From assembly GCF_001486585.1 (NCBI RefSeq), contig NZ_LN909046.1, forward strand, positions 1 to 64,000: 64,000 bases of DNA. Direction: 5' to 3'. This document shows positions 1 to 8,098 of this stretch, in pieces. The notes under the pieces were generated by a model that made no database searches, was not told the origin of the DNA, and saw only the letters and a list, made by a program, of their open reading frames with translations. Position numbers and translations under genes: made by a program. This DNA is from Paenibacillus senegalimassiliensis (lineage in GTDB: Bacteria > Bacillota > Bacilli > Paenibacillales > Paenibacillaceae). Position 1 is the stretch's first letter. Each line of letters begins with the position of its first letter.

Positions 1-121
1 CCCCTCAAGATGAGATTTCCCAACTAGTAAGACCCCTTGAAGACGACGAGGTTGATAGGCCTGAGGTGGAAGTGCAGCAATGTATGGAGCTGACAGGTAC
101 TAATCGGTCGAGGGCTTATCC
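1..121 (+). rRNA. 23S ribosomal RNA, 3' end (partial)
   Basis: The sequence contains the conserved 3' terminal part of bacterial 23S rRNA, including the segment that reads gacaggtactaatcggtcga followed by gggcttatcc. The 5' part of the gene lies before the window. The end point near 121 is set by comparison with the usual CTTAACC-type 3' end and could be off by a few bases. It is followed by a 56-base spacer and the 5S gene, the usual rrn order. Confidence 0.93.
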
Positions 122-177
122 AAAATAACGCAAATTTGTTTCGTATCCAGTTTTCAAGCGATTAAACGCTTGAACCG

Positions 178-294
178 TTTGGTGGCGATGGCGGAGGGGT
201 TCCACACGTACCCATCCCGAACACGACCGTTAAGCCCTCCAGCGCCGATGGTACTTGGACCGAAGGGTCCTGGGAGAGTAGGACGCCGCCAAGC
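178..294 (+). rRNA. rrf: 5S ribosomal RNA
   Basis: This is a 117-base gene beginning tttggtggcgat and ending gccgccaagc, with the conserved internal CCGAACACG and the late GAGAGTAGGACG block. The two ends pair with each other (TGGTGGCG with CGCCGCCA) to form helix I. It sits directly after 23S and before a long tRNA block, so it belongs to the same rRNA transcript. Confidence 0.95.
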
Positions 295-302
295 GAACAT
301 AT

Positions 303-378
303 TCCCTGATAGCTCAGTTGGTAGAGCACTCGACTGTTAATCGAGTTGTCACAGGTTCGAGTCCTGTTCGGGGAGCCA
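303..378 (+). tRNA. tRNA-Asn (GTT)
   Basis: Acceptor stem TCCCTGA/TCGGGGA, a D-arm with AGCTCAGTTGG, anticodon GTT in the loop CTGTTAA and a T-arm with GGTTCGAGTCC form a complete cloverleaf. Discriminator G is followed by an encoded CCA. Confidence 0.97.
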
Positions 379-383
379 TTCAT

Positions 384-458
384 GGCCCGTTGGTCAAGGG
401 GTTAAGACACCTCCCTTTCACGGAGGTAACAGGGGTTCGAATCCCCTACGGGTCACCA
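384..458 (+). tRNA. tRNA-Glu (TTC)
   Basis: Acceptor stem GGCCCGT pairs with ACGGGTC. The anticodon loop CTTTCAC gives TTC. The T-arm GGGGTTCGAATCCCC is intact, the discriminator is A and CCA is encoded. It lies five bases after tRNA-Asn in the rRNA operon. Confidence 0.97.
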
Positions 459-479
459 TTATTATTAAAACCCAGAATC

Positions 480-555
480 GGAGGCTTAGCTCAGCTGGGA
501 GAGCATCTGCCTTACAAGCAGAGGGTCGGGGGTTCGAGCCCCTCAGCCTCCACCA
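480..555 (+). tRNA. tRNA-Val (TAC)
   Basis: Acceptor stem GGAGGCT pairs with AGCCTCC. Anticodon TAC sits in the loop CTTACAA closed by TCTGC/GCAGA. The T-arm GGGGGTTCGAGCCCC is intact, and CCA is encoded after discriminator A. Confidence 0.97.
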
Positions 556-570
556 TAAGACTTTTACTGA

Positions 571-644
<74 letters not shown>

Positions 645-660
645 TTGCAATACTTAGTGT

Positions 661-737
661 GGAGCCGTGGTGTAGAGGCCTAACATGCCTGCCTGTCACG
701 CAGGAGACCGCGGGTTCGAATCCCGTCGGCTCCGCCA
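661..737 (+). tRNA. tRNA-Asp (GTC)
   Basis: Acceptor stem GGAGCCG pairs with CGGCTCC. Anticodon GTC sits in the loop CTGTCAC. The discriminator is G (734) with encoded CCA, so the acceptor end reads GCCA. That end is complementary to the TGGC of the hisS-aspS T-box at 40649-40652. Confidence 0.97.
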
Positions 738-787
738 TTATTGTTTTACAATTCTGCATCCTGATAAGGGATGGTCGTACATTGTAC

Positions 788-860
788 GAGCCATTAGCTC
801 AGTTGGTAGAGCACCTGACTTTTAATCAGGGTGTCGAAGGTTCGAGTCCTTCATGGCTCA
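788..860 (+). tRNA. tRNA-Lys (TTT)
   Basis: Acceptor stem GAGCCAT pairs with ATGGCTC. Anticodon TTT lies in the loop CTTTTAA closed by CTGA/TCAG. Discriminator A is followed by TAA, so the CCA is not encoded. Confidence 0.96.
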
Positions 861-881
861 TAAGTTTTACTTTATTATTTT

Positions 882-956
882 GCGGACGTGGCTCAGCGGT
901 AGAGCATCGCCTTGCCAAGGCGAGGGTCGCGGGTTCGATTCCCGTCGTCCGCTCCA
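882..956 (+). tRNA. tRNA-Gly (GCC)
   Basis: Acceptor stem GCGGACG pairs with CGTCCGC. Anticodon GCC lies in the loop TTGCCAA. Discriminator T is followed by an encoded CCA. Confidence 0.97.
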
Positions 957-964
957 TATGATAT

Positions 965-1038
965 GCGCCCTTAGCTCAGCTGGATAGAGCGTTTGACTAC
1001 GAATCAAAAGGTCAGGAGTTCGAATCTCTTAGGGCGCG
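965..1038 (+). tRNA. tRNA-Arg (ACG)
   Basis: Acceptor stem GCGCCCT pairs with AGGGCGC. Anticodon ACG lies in the loop CTACGAA; the first A is expected to be deaminated to inosine. Discriminator G is followed by TTTT, so no CCA is encoded. Confidence 0.96.
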
Positions 1039-1046
1039 TTTTACTC

Positions 1047-1126
1047 GCCGGTGTGGCGGAATTGGCAGACGCGCGCGACTCAAAATCGTGAGGGAAACCG
1101 TGGGGGTTCGAGTCCCTTCACCGGCA
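1047..1126 (+). tRNA. tRNA-Leu (CAA)
   Basis: Acceptor stem GCCGGTG pairs with CACCGGC. The anticodon loop CTCAAAA closed by CGCGA/TCGTG gives CAA, which reads TTG. The length of 80 bases reflects a short class II variable arm. No CCA is encoded. It is the last tRNA of the rRNA operon. Confidence 0.93.
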
Positions 1127-1137
1127 TCATTAGTTAG

Positions 1138-1180
1138 AAGAAAAGTTTGTTGGAGTTAACTCCAACAAACTTTTCTTTTT
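1138..1180 (+). terminator. Terminator of the rRNA-tRNA operon (20-bp perfect palindrome)
   Basis: Two 20-base arms (1138-1157 and 1158-1177) are exact reverse complements with no spacer, centred on GTTAAC. The 3' arm runs into a T tract. It ends the rrn-tRNA transcript. Because the 5' side also carries an A tract, it could act in both directions. Confidence 0.9.
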
Positions 1181-1265
1181 TATGTCTAATATAGCAAATG
1201 TTTGTTTTTTTCCTTAACTAGCATGTTGAAATGGAGTATATGCCATCATATGCCTATATATTTCG

Positions 1266-1289
1266 ATTAAAAAATAATTATTTTTTAAT
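1266..1289. promoter_or_regulatory. 24-bp AT palindrome upstream of the GxGYxYP gene
   Basis: The 12-base arm ATTAAAAAATAA is followed at once by its exact reverse complement. It lies in the very AT-rich leader (about 1181-1400) of the gene starting at 1404, which also holds a direct repeat of ATATGCC. It could be an operator or a melting-prone promoter element. No other feature is visible in this leader. Confidence 0.4.
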
Positions 1290-1403
1290 GCTAAAGTATT
1301 ATTTATTATAATTGATATATGTGATATATTTTTAATGCATAATTTTCTTTTTCATCATGGCGAGGAGTAAGGCTCATTAGTCCAAATTCAAAGGAGGAGA
1401 AAG

Positions 1404-3470
1404 GTGAGCATGAAATTTCGTTGGAAGAAGAAGTGGTTGGCTGTATTTTTAGGGGTTGCTTTAGTTATTACTATTGTACCGCCGGCTGGGTTACCCCAGG
1501 CTGAGGCGGCAGGGTTGAGCTGGCCATCAGACCAGTTGCTCCCGTCATTCTCTTCACCCGCTCCAACGCTTGACGTCATGGAATTGTTAACAGAATTCAA
1601 GTACAACGCGACCGGAACGCAAATTAGACACAATACAGGCCGACTGGATGGGGATGGGTGGCTTGCTCAAGTAAATATTGATGAGCCATTTCATCATATG
1701 GTCTATGGGCCTTACGCCACAGACATTCCGGTAGGTGAACACAGAGCCTTTTTTGATATGATTATTGACAATAATACCGCTGATAACAACATTATGGTCA
1801 CTGTTGATGTAAGAGATCACGATACCGGTGAGGTATTGGCCACCAAAGATATTCGAAGACAAGATTGGACATATACGTCCAATTACGAGCGGTTTTATCT
1901 GCCTTTTACGAATGAGAATGTAGGGCACCGGTTGGAGTTTAGAGTTTATTGGCATGGGGCTTCCTACATCAAAGTAAGGGATGTGGGGACGGAATCCCTG
2001 AGCAATGCTGCCGAGGCGGCTTTGTTCACGACACTCAAAGGGATTGTAAACCGCACAGAGCCAAGAATTTATACGTATGATAATGCTGTCAGAGGCGAAG
2101 AAGGCAGGGAGAACTGGCTTAACTCGCTAGGACTTGGTTATGCCGATGTACCAGATAATTGGCTGCTACTCAGCAAATATCTGAATGAAGTGGATGGTAT
2201 CGTAGTTTATGATGATCAGGTGCCGGATACGTTGAACCTGGCGACAACGATTGCATCGCTGAATGATGGAATTGTTGCGCCCCCGAGCTTGGTAAGCAAA
2301 CTAACCTCAGCACCTTATAATCTGCCGATATTGGATGATCTGCGGGGTGAATATGCCAACAAGATCGAAGTGTATGAGGACTTATACGACAATTATTGGC
2401 CTTCGCTGCCACATCGATTGATTGTAGGACTGAATCCGAATCTTACGGGATTTCTTCGAGATTATGCAACTGCAATAGGATCGGCGGTTATCTGGCTTGA
2501 TCCGGACGTCCCGGCAGAGAACACATTGCTGCGTAAGTTCTTTGATGATATGCCTTACGGCAGTGGGATTTACATGGGTTGGTGGCCTGCGGAACAACGT
2601 GGGGTTGAAACGGCATCCGAATATGGTATTTCCACCATTGCCAGTGACTTCTCGTCCAATCTTACTGTGTTCGGGGGGACCTCACGGAACGTGGATGTTA
2701 AGCCCGTCCCGACCAAGCCTAATCTGGATAATAAAATTTATATCTCGCTCATTCTAAGTGATGGCGATAATCTGCAATATATGGAGCATCGCTTCAAGAG
2801 CATTTGGGATGCTCCTAACAGAGGAGAGGTTCCACTCAGTTGGACCGTATCCCCAGCGATGCTTGATGCTATGCCTGGAGTGCTGGATTATTTGTATGAT
2901 ACAGCAACACCAAACGATGCACTCATTGCTGGACCAAGCGGTGTAGGTTATACGTACCCTAACTATTGGGATAACCAAACTTTCCTTGACGAGTACACTG
3001 CACTATCCGGAGATTATATGGAGCGTGCAGGTCTTAAGGTAGTGACAATCTGGAACACCATTGTTGGTGCGACGAATCCTAATGTGGGTAACAGCTTTGC
3101 TCAGAACGCCCCTTATTTGCTCGGGATGACAGCACAGGGTGGAGGCGGTGGCAACGTTACTGTATTTGACAATTCACTGCCAAGCCAAGTATTGAACGCC
3201 AACTATTGTTATTCCTATGATACGTTGAAATTGGAAATCAATAATGCAATTGCGGGTTGGGATGGTTCGGCCCCGAGATTTGTGACCATTCAAGCGAATC
3301 CGTGGGATGTGGGTTATCAGGATTTTGTGGATGTAGTTGATTATTTCAGCTCTAATAGCAATATTGAATTTGTTAGAGCAGATAACTACTTCCAACTGGT
3401 AAGAGAGCATTATGGATTGCCTATTCAACCAGGTCCTGCCCCAACGAATGTTAACGAGGACAATCTCTAG
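1404..3470 (+). CDS. Secreted GxGYxYP-family putative glycoside hydrolase
   Basis: This 688-residue protein begins with a lysine-rich n-region and a hydrophobic stretch ending near AEAA (about residue 36), a type I signal peptide. The motif GVGYTYP at about residues 513-519 is the signature of the GxGYxYP family, predicted from structure to be a glycoside hydrolase but without a firmly assigned substrate. A large N-terminal beta-rich region precedes it, matching the two-domain architecture (GxGYxYP_N plus GxGYxYP). GGAGG at 1393-1397 is 6 bases before the GTG at 1404 and 12 before the ATG at 1410, so GTG is preferred. A strong terminator follows. It is next to a GntR/LacI-type regulator and a GH43 enzyme, which supports a role in outer polysaccharide breakdown. 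The family call is secure; the reaction is unknown. Confidence 0.85.
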   Translation: MSMKFRWKKKWLAVFLGVALVITIVPPAGLPQAEAAGLSWPSDQLLPSFSSPAPTLDVMELLTEFKYNATGTQIRHNTGRLDGDGWLAQVNIDEPFHHMVYGPYATDIPVGEHRAFFDMIIDNNTADNNIMVTVDVRDHDTGEVLATKDIRRQDWTYTSNYERFYLPFTNENVGHRLEFRVYWHGASYIKVRDVGTESLSNAAEAALFTTLKGIVNRTEPRIYTYDNAVRGEEGRENWLNSLGLGYADVPDNWLLLSKYLNEVDGIVVYDDQVPDTLNLATTIASLNDGIVAPPSLVSKLTSAPYNLPILDDLRGEYANKIEVYEDLYDNYWPSLPHRLIVGLNPNLTGFLRDYATAIGSAVIWLDPDVPAENTLLRKFFDDMPYGSGIYMGWWPAEQRGVETASEYGISTIASDFSSNLTVFGGTSRNVDVKPVPTKPNLDNKIYISLILSDGDNLQYMEHRFKSIWDAPNRGEVPLSWTVSPAMLDAMPGVLDYLYDTATPNDALIAGPSGVGYTYPNYWDNQTFLDEYTALSGDYMERAGLKVVTIWNTIVGATNPNVGNSFAQNAPYLLGMTAQGGGGGNVTVFDNSLPSQVLNANYCYSYDTLKLEINNAIAGWDGSAPRFVTIQANPWDVGYQDFVDVVDYFSSNSNIEFVRADNYFQLVREHYGLPIQPGPAPTNVNEDNL

Positions 3471-3505
3471 AGCTGAATGTAAAACTATCTCTGCTGGTAC
3501 TAATA

Positions 3506-3548
3506 AGGAACCCGATCCTCTTCTGTAGGATCAGGGTTCTTTGTTTTG
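3506..3548 (+). terminator. Rho-independent terminator after the GxGYxYP gene
   Basis: GGAACCC..ATCCT pairs with AGGAT..GGGTTCT around a short loop, followed by TTGTTTTGTT. It separates the enzyme gene from the regulator gene. Confidence 0.85.
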
Positions 3549-3617
3549 TTCATTAATAATCTGATATACGCTGGATTTCCATATTTGATATAATTCAACT
3601 AAAACGGGGGAATCCTC

Positions 3618-4685
3618 ATGAAATCACTTCCACTCTATAAGAAGATACAAGAAGACATTCGATTTCTGATTAGGTCGGGACAACTGAGGCCGGGTGATCG
3701 AGTACCCTCGGAGCAAGAGCTTGCCGAGCAATACCATGTGAGTCGAATTACGTCCAAAAATGCAATTAACGGTTTAACGGAGGACGGCGTGTTGGTAAGG
3801 TACCGTGGAAAGGGAACTTTTGTGAATCAAGTTCTGGAACAATCCCCTTCTGGTGATATTCATAGAGGCGTTATTGGACTGATTTTACCTAGCATGAAAA
3901 CAAAAGTGGACCAGCGGATTATGAGCGCAATTGAACAAAATGTTAGGGAGCAAGGTTACTATTTGCTGGTCAGAATTACACAGGAGTCGGCCATCGAGGA
4001 AAGTAAGGCTATTGAGGATTTAATACTTCTCCGGGTGAAAGGCCTGATTATTTTCCCTATTGAGCAACAAATGTATAATAACGATATTTTAAGGCTCAGC
4101 CTGAATCGATTTCCTCTCGTGTTAATAGATCGTTATATGAAGGAAGTCGAGACCTATAGCGTATCGGCCGACAATATGAACGGGACCTACTGTGCCATTA
4201 ATGACTTGCTGACCAGGGGCCATAAGCAGATCGCCTTTATCACTGTGGAGGTAACCAATACGGCTACCGCAGATCGGGCTGCGGGATTTGAACAGGCGTT
4301 CTTGGAGAAAAATTTACCTATTAACAAGAACCTGTGGTGCATCCTGAATATCGAGGACATTGCTTCAGGCAAAGGCATTTCTATCATTCGGGAATTTCTA
4401 GAGGACAATCTAGATATTACAGCTATTTTTGCGTGCAATGCAGAGCTGACAGATTACACTCATCGAGCTATGAATCTAATTAGTCAACAGCCCAATTACA
4501 AGCCGGAACTGGTCAGTTTCGATCAATCTGATTTGGCGGACGTCAGTTATGTGAAGCAGAACGTTGAGGACATGTGCAGGATTACTGTCGAACTCCTGGT
4601 CGAGCAAATTCAAGGCAAGCATGATCCAAGAAGAATTGCCGTTCCGGTTAAGTTGTTCCACAAAAATATACTCAATAAGGTATAA
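3618..4685 (+). CDS. GntR-family regulator with LacI-type effector domain (AraR-like)
   Basis: This 355-residue protein has an N-terminal winged helix of GntR type at about residues 1-72 (LRPGDRVPSEQELAEQYHVS, then the wing RYRGKGTFV). A periplasmic-binding-protein-like effector domain fills about residues 80-355 (GVIGLILPS, PLVLIDRY, DRAAGFEQAF). The layout is that of AraR, which releases DNA on binding a sugar. Start ATG 3618 follows GGGGGA. It lies between two secreted carbohydrate-active enzyme genes and is the obvious candidate to control both. The sugar effector cannot be read from sequence. Confidence 0.88.
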   Translation: MKSLPLYKKIQEDIRFLIRSGQLRPGDRVPSEQELAEQYHVSRITSKNAINGLTEDGVLVRYRGKGTFVNQVLEQSPSGDIHRGVIGLILPSMKTKVDQRIMSAIEQNVREQGYYLLVRITQESAIEESKAIEDLILLRVKGLIIFPIEQQMYNNDILRLSLNRFPLVLIDRYMKEVETYSVSADNMNGTYCAINDLLTRGHKQIAFITVEVTNTATADRAAGFEQAFLEKNLPINKNLWCILNIEDIASGKGISIIREFLEDNLDITAIFACNAELTDYTHRAMNLISQQPNYKPELVSFDQSDLADVSYVKQNVEDMCRITVELLVEQIQGKHDPRRIAVPVKLFHKNILNKV

Positions 4686-4705
4686 AATTGCTCTACTCAC
4701 GATGG

Positions 4706-4739
4706 TATGATATATACGCAAAATGAAAGCGATATCATA
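4706..4739. promoter_or_regulatory. Inverted repeat before the GH43 gene
   Basis: TATGATAT at 4706-4713 is mirrored by ATATCATA at 4732-4739, just before the ribosome binding site of the GH43 gene. GATATATACGC at 4709-4719 resembles GATATACGC at 3563-3571 upstream of the GntR-type gene. The shared motif could be an operator for that regulator; this is inference. Confidence 0.35.
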
Positions 4740-4753
4740 TTGGAGTGGGAGGA

Positions 4754-7231
4754 ATGAGGTTCTTGAGAAAATCCAAATTACTGCTCTTTATTATGGCCTT
4801 ATGTTTGATGTTGCCTGCAACAATGGCAACCGCCTATGAAAATCCCAGGTCGCTAGATCAGGAGTGGCCGACTTATGGTTCAGGTGATCCTTACGTTTTA
4901 AAATTTAAAGGAGTCTATTATCTGTATGTCAGTACGAAGGACTCTGAGATTGGGATTAAAGCATGGAGTTCTACAGACCTTGTTGATTGGACATATGAAG
5001 GGCTGGTGGCTACCGATCCTTTGACCAAGGCGGCCTATGCGCCTGAAGTCATTTACTGGAACGGTTATTTCTATATGTATACCTCACCAGGCGGAGGCGG
5101 CCATTATGTGCTGCGAAGCGAAAGTCCGACCGGTCCCTTTACGGTTCAAACACCGAATAAAGGGCTGTCGATTGACGGCCATGTATTCATAGATGATGAT
5201 GGTCAGTGGTATTTCTACCGTGCGGCGCATGGACAGATGGTTGCTCATCAGATGAGTGATCCCTATACGTTTGGACCAGGTCATGATACGGGAGCCTCTA
5301 TTAGTGGAGGTTGGACAGAAGGAGCGACGGTTGTCAAGCGTGATGGCCGATATTTCATGACCTATACGGGTAATCATGTCCACAGTCCGGCGTACCGTAT
5401 TGACTATGCAGTAAGTGACAATCCGTTAACCGGGTTTGTTCCTGCGAGCAATCAAAATCCGGTTCTTGTGTCCACAGAGGGGCCTACCATTGGCCTCGGG
5501 CATAATAGCCTGGTTGTAGGTCCAGATCTGGATTCTACCTACATGTTCTATCATGATTGGAAAGGGTATACACCAGAAAGATGGCCTATCCGCAGCATCA
5601 ATTTTGATCGAGTGGTCTGGAATGGCGACAAAATGGTAGTGCTTGGACCTACGACAACCTCTCAGCCTGATCCTGCGCAGCCGGTTTTCCAAGATCGATT
5701 TGATCGGGCAACCGTGGGACTGGACTGGCAGAACGTAAACGGAGGGACTTGGGGGATCTATAACCAAGAATTAATGTGGCAGGATACCATCGGAACTACA
5801 GTGCCATACAAGCAAATTACTAAGGCAGTAACGGCCTCTAACTTTACCGCTGAATTTCATATGAAGGAAATGAATCGGGGAACCAGTGCTTCTCCAAGGT
5901 ATGGCGTGACTTTCTCCTATGTGGATGAGAACAATTATGGTGTGGCCATGCTGAGCTCGAAGAACAATCAAATAGAGACCCATCTGGTAATTAACGGGGT
6001 CTCACAAGGCTGGGAGAATGCAGGACTGCCTGCGGACTTTGACCACAAGAAGTGGCATAATCTTCGTGTAGAAAAATCAGCAGATACTTATAAAATTTAT
6101 GTAGATCAGATGTTGAAGGTAACCAGAGCAGCGAATCTGGAGGGAGGACAGATCGGCTACGTGTCGGAGGATACCCATGCTGACTTTGGATATGTAGCAT
6201 TCAGCAATCAGGCTGGAGGAAGTAGTGCATGGGAGGCATATAAGCCTATACCGGGTAAAATCGAGGCCGTTCATTATATGAGTGGTGGTGAGGGAGTTGG
6301 CTACCATGACACTACTCCCGCCAATATTGGCGGTCAGTATCGGAATGACGCGGTTGATATACGGGAAAATCCGCAAGGCGGCTTCAATGTCGGTTGGAAC
6401 CAGACGGGTGAATGGTTGAAGTATCGCGTAAATGTTGCTGACTCGGGAGCTTACGATATTACATTCCGTATGGCTACCACAATGGATGGTGTACAGATCC
6501 GTGTCTGGGATGGGGATACGGATTTAACCGGGATTGTATCTATTCCCAATACAGGTGGCTGGGATGAGTGGAGATCGATAACGACTCATAACGTTACATT
6601 AAATGAAGGGCTCCGAGAATTACGGGTTGAATTTGTTACGGGCGAAGCAGACTTTGCCAGTATGGAATTCCATCGCTATGCGGAAGTACCTAACTGGAAT
6701 GACGATTTTAATGATAACAATAGCGAGGGTTGGAAGCGTTGGGAGGGGAACTGGTCTGTCACAGATGGTCAATACCATTCGGCGGGTGGTACCTTTGCAA
6801 AAACGACGACCGGTGAGAATCACTGGGCAAATTATACCCTTGAAGCCGATGTCAAAATGCTTGAAAGCGATGGAGATGCCGGAGTTATTATAAGGGGTAC
6901 TAATCCAGCTAATGGGCTGGAGCTTGGACAGAATAATGGAGATTTCTTACAAGGTTATTATGCCTACATCAGAACAGATGGGGTGTATCTGGGCAAACAA
7001 AATTTCAACTGGAGCAAGCTGGCTGAATTTGCGACACCGCTTGATACTCATTCGTGGCATAAATTAAAAGTAGTAGTCAACGGAACCAATATCAAGGTAT
7101 ATGTGGATGATATGTCGATGCCAAAGATTGATTACAATGACCATTCTCCCCAACCATTTACACATGGGAAAATTGGGCTAAGAACAGCATATAAAGAGAC
7201 TTTGTTCGATAATGTGAAGATTTACCCTTAA
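4754..7231 (+). CDS. Secreted multidomain GH43 glycosidase with CBM6
   Basis: This is an 825-residue exported protein with a signal peptide of about 25 residues. Residues roughly 30-310 form a GH43 five-bladed propeller: GSGDPYV carries the catalytic-base Asp, IDGHVFIDDDG the pKa-modulating Asp region and WTEGATVVKRDG the general-acid Glu. Residues about 315-490 form a concanavalin-like (LamG/DUF1080-type) beta-sandwich. Residues about 500-650 form a CBM6 (EAVHYMSGGEGVGYHDT, then GEWLKYRVNV), and a second beta-sandwich fills the C-terminus. GH43 enzymes act on arabinan, xylan or galactan side chains; the exact substrate is open. TTGGAG at 4740-4745 lies 8 bases before ATG 4754; a GTG at 4745 is in frame but has no good ribosome site. 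A strong terminator follows. Confidence 0.9.
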   Translation: MRFLRKSKLLLFIMALCLMLPATMATAYENPRSLDQEWPTYGSGDPYVLKFKGVYYLYVSTKDSEIGIKAWSSTDLVDWTYEGLVATDPLTKAAYAPEVIYWNGYFYMYTSPGGGGHYVLRSESPTGPFTVQTPNKGLSIDGHVFIDDDGQWYFYRAAHGQMVAHQMSDPYTFGPGHDTGASISGGWTEGATVVKRDGRYFMTYTGNHVHSPAYRIDYAVSDNPLTGFVPASNQNPVLVSTEGPTIGLGHNSLVVGPDLDSTYMFYHDWKGYTPERWPIRSINFDRVVWNGDKMVVLGPTTTSQPDPAQPVFQDRFDRATVGLDWQNVNGGTWGIYNQELMWQDTIGTTVPYKQITKAVTASNFTAEFHMKEMNRGTSASPRYGVTFSYVDENNYGVAMLSSKNNQIETHLVINGVSQGWENAGLPADFDHKKWHNLRVEKSADTYKIYVDQMLKVTRAANLEGGQIGYVSEDTHADFGYVAFSNQAGGSSAWEAYKPIPGKIEAVHYMSGGEGVGYHDTTPANIGGQYRNDAVDIRENPQGGFNVGWNQTGEWLKYRVNVADSGAYDITFRMATTMDGVQIRVWDGDTDLTGIVSIPNTGGWDEWRSITTHNVTLNEGLRELRVEFVTGEADFASMEFHRYAEVPNWNDDFNDNNSEGWKRWEGNWSVTDGQYHSAGGTFAKTTTGENHWANYTLEADVKMLESDGDAGVIIRGTNPANGLELGQNNGDFLQGYYAYIRTDGVYLGKQNFNWSKLAEFATPLDTHSWHKLKVVVNGTNIKVYVDDMSMPKIDYNDHSPQPFTHGKIGLRTAYKETLFDNVKIYP

Positions 7232-7255
7232 CATGATCAGCACAAAGCAACGAAT

Positions 7256-7296
7256 AAAGAGAGATAGCCTTTTCCAAAAGGCTATCTCTCTTTGCT
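7256..7296 (+). terminator. Terminator after the GH43 gene
   Basis: An 18-bp perfect stem (7256-7273 with 7276-7293) closes on a CC loop and ends in CTCTCTTT. The A-rich 5' flank would allow function on the other strand as well. Confidence 0.88.
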
Positions 7297-7329
7297 GTTG
7301 TATGTGCCCCTTCTATGTCTTGAATTTAT

Positions 7330-7366
7330 GATAATGATTCTCATTATCTTTATTTTAAGCTATACT
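7330..7366 (+). promoter_or_regulatory. Fur box and -10 of the iron two-component operon
   Basis: GATAATGATTCTCATTATC at 7330-7348 matches the 19-bp Fur consensus at 17 positions and is a perfect 8-bp inverted repeat around TTC. A TATACT -10 element lies at 7361-7366, so the Fur box covers the -35 region. Iron-bound Fur would block the promoter of the genes starting at 7421. Confidence 0.87.
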
Positions 7367-7420
7367 ATGATTTAAATCAGTAAAGGATTTCAAGAACCGC
7401 ATTGAGAGGAACCGGATGTA

Positions 7421-8098
7421 ATGAAACGGATTTTATTTATTGAGGATGAACAGCATTTGTCACGCTTCGTTGAGATGGAACTGCGAAGAGAAGAGAACGA
7501 GGTTGTGCTAGCCTATGATGGTGCCACGGGACTTCATCTGGCTCTTGGCGAGGACTGGGATGTTATTTTGCTGGATTTAATGCTGCCTAAGATGGATGGG
7601 CTGGAGGTTTGCCGGCAAATTCGTACGATTAAGAAAACTCCTGTAATTATGCTAACAGCCCGAGATGGTATTACAGATCGGGTCATGGGGCTGGACTGTG
7701 GAGCAGATGATTACTTGCCCAAACCTTTTGCTATTGAAGAACTGAAGGCCCGCATGAGGGTGGTGTTCAGAAGACAGGAGGAGCATACCAGCAAATCTCA
7801 GGCACTGCTGTTATTTCGGGATTTATCTATTAACCGGGACTTAAGAATCGCTAGAAGAGGGGGCACGGAAATCGGGCTAACTAAGCGGGAATTTGACTTG
7901 CTTACCACCCTTGTAGAGAATGCAAAGCGCGTTATGACCAGGGAGGAGCTCCTTGATAAGGTGTGGGGATTCGAAGCCGCCGTTGATACGAACGTCGTTG
8001 ATGTGTATATCCGGTACTTACGTAATAAAATAGATGATTCCAAGCAAGACGGATATATCCGAACCATTCGTGGTGTCGGTTATATGATGAACTCATGA
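7421..8098 (+). CDS. OmpR/PhoB-family response regulator
   Basis: This 225-residue regulator has a receiver domain at about 1-120, with the acidic pair E8/D9, phospho-acceptor Asp 52 (ILLDLMLPKMDG) and Lys in YLPKPF. An OmpR winged helix follows at about 130-225 (GLTKREFDLL, TREELLDKVWG, TIRGVGYMM). Its TGA overlaps the ATG of the kinase gene (ATGA at 8095-8098), so the pair is translationally coupled. A Fur box lies in its promoter, and the genes downstream encode Fe(III)-binding and transport proteins, so it probably controls iron uptake. Confidence 0.93.
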   Translation: MKRILFIEDEQHLSRFVEMELRREENEVVLAYDGATGLHLALGEDWDVILLDLMLPKMDGLEVCRQIRTIKKTPVIMLTARDGITDRVMGLDCGADDYLPKPFAIEELKARMRVVFRRQEEHTSKSQALLLFRDLSINRDLRIARRGGTEIGLTKREFDLLTTLVENAKRVMTREELLDKVWGFEAAVDTNVVDVYIRYLRNKIDDSKQDGYIRTIRGVGYMMNS

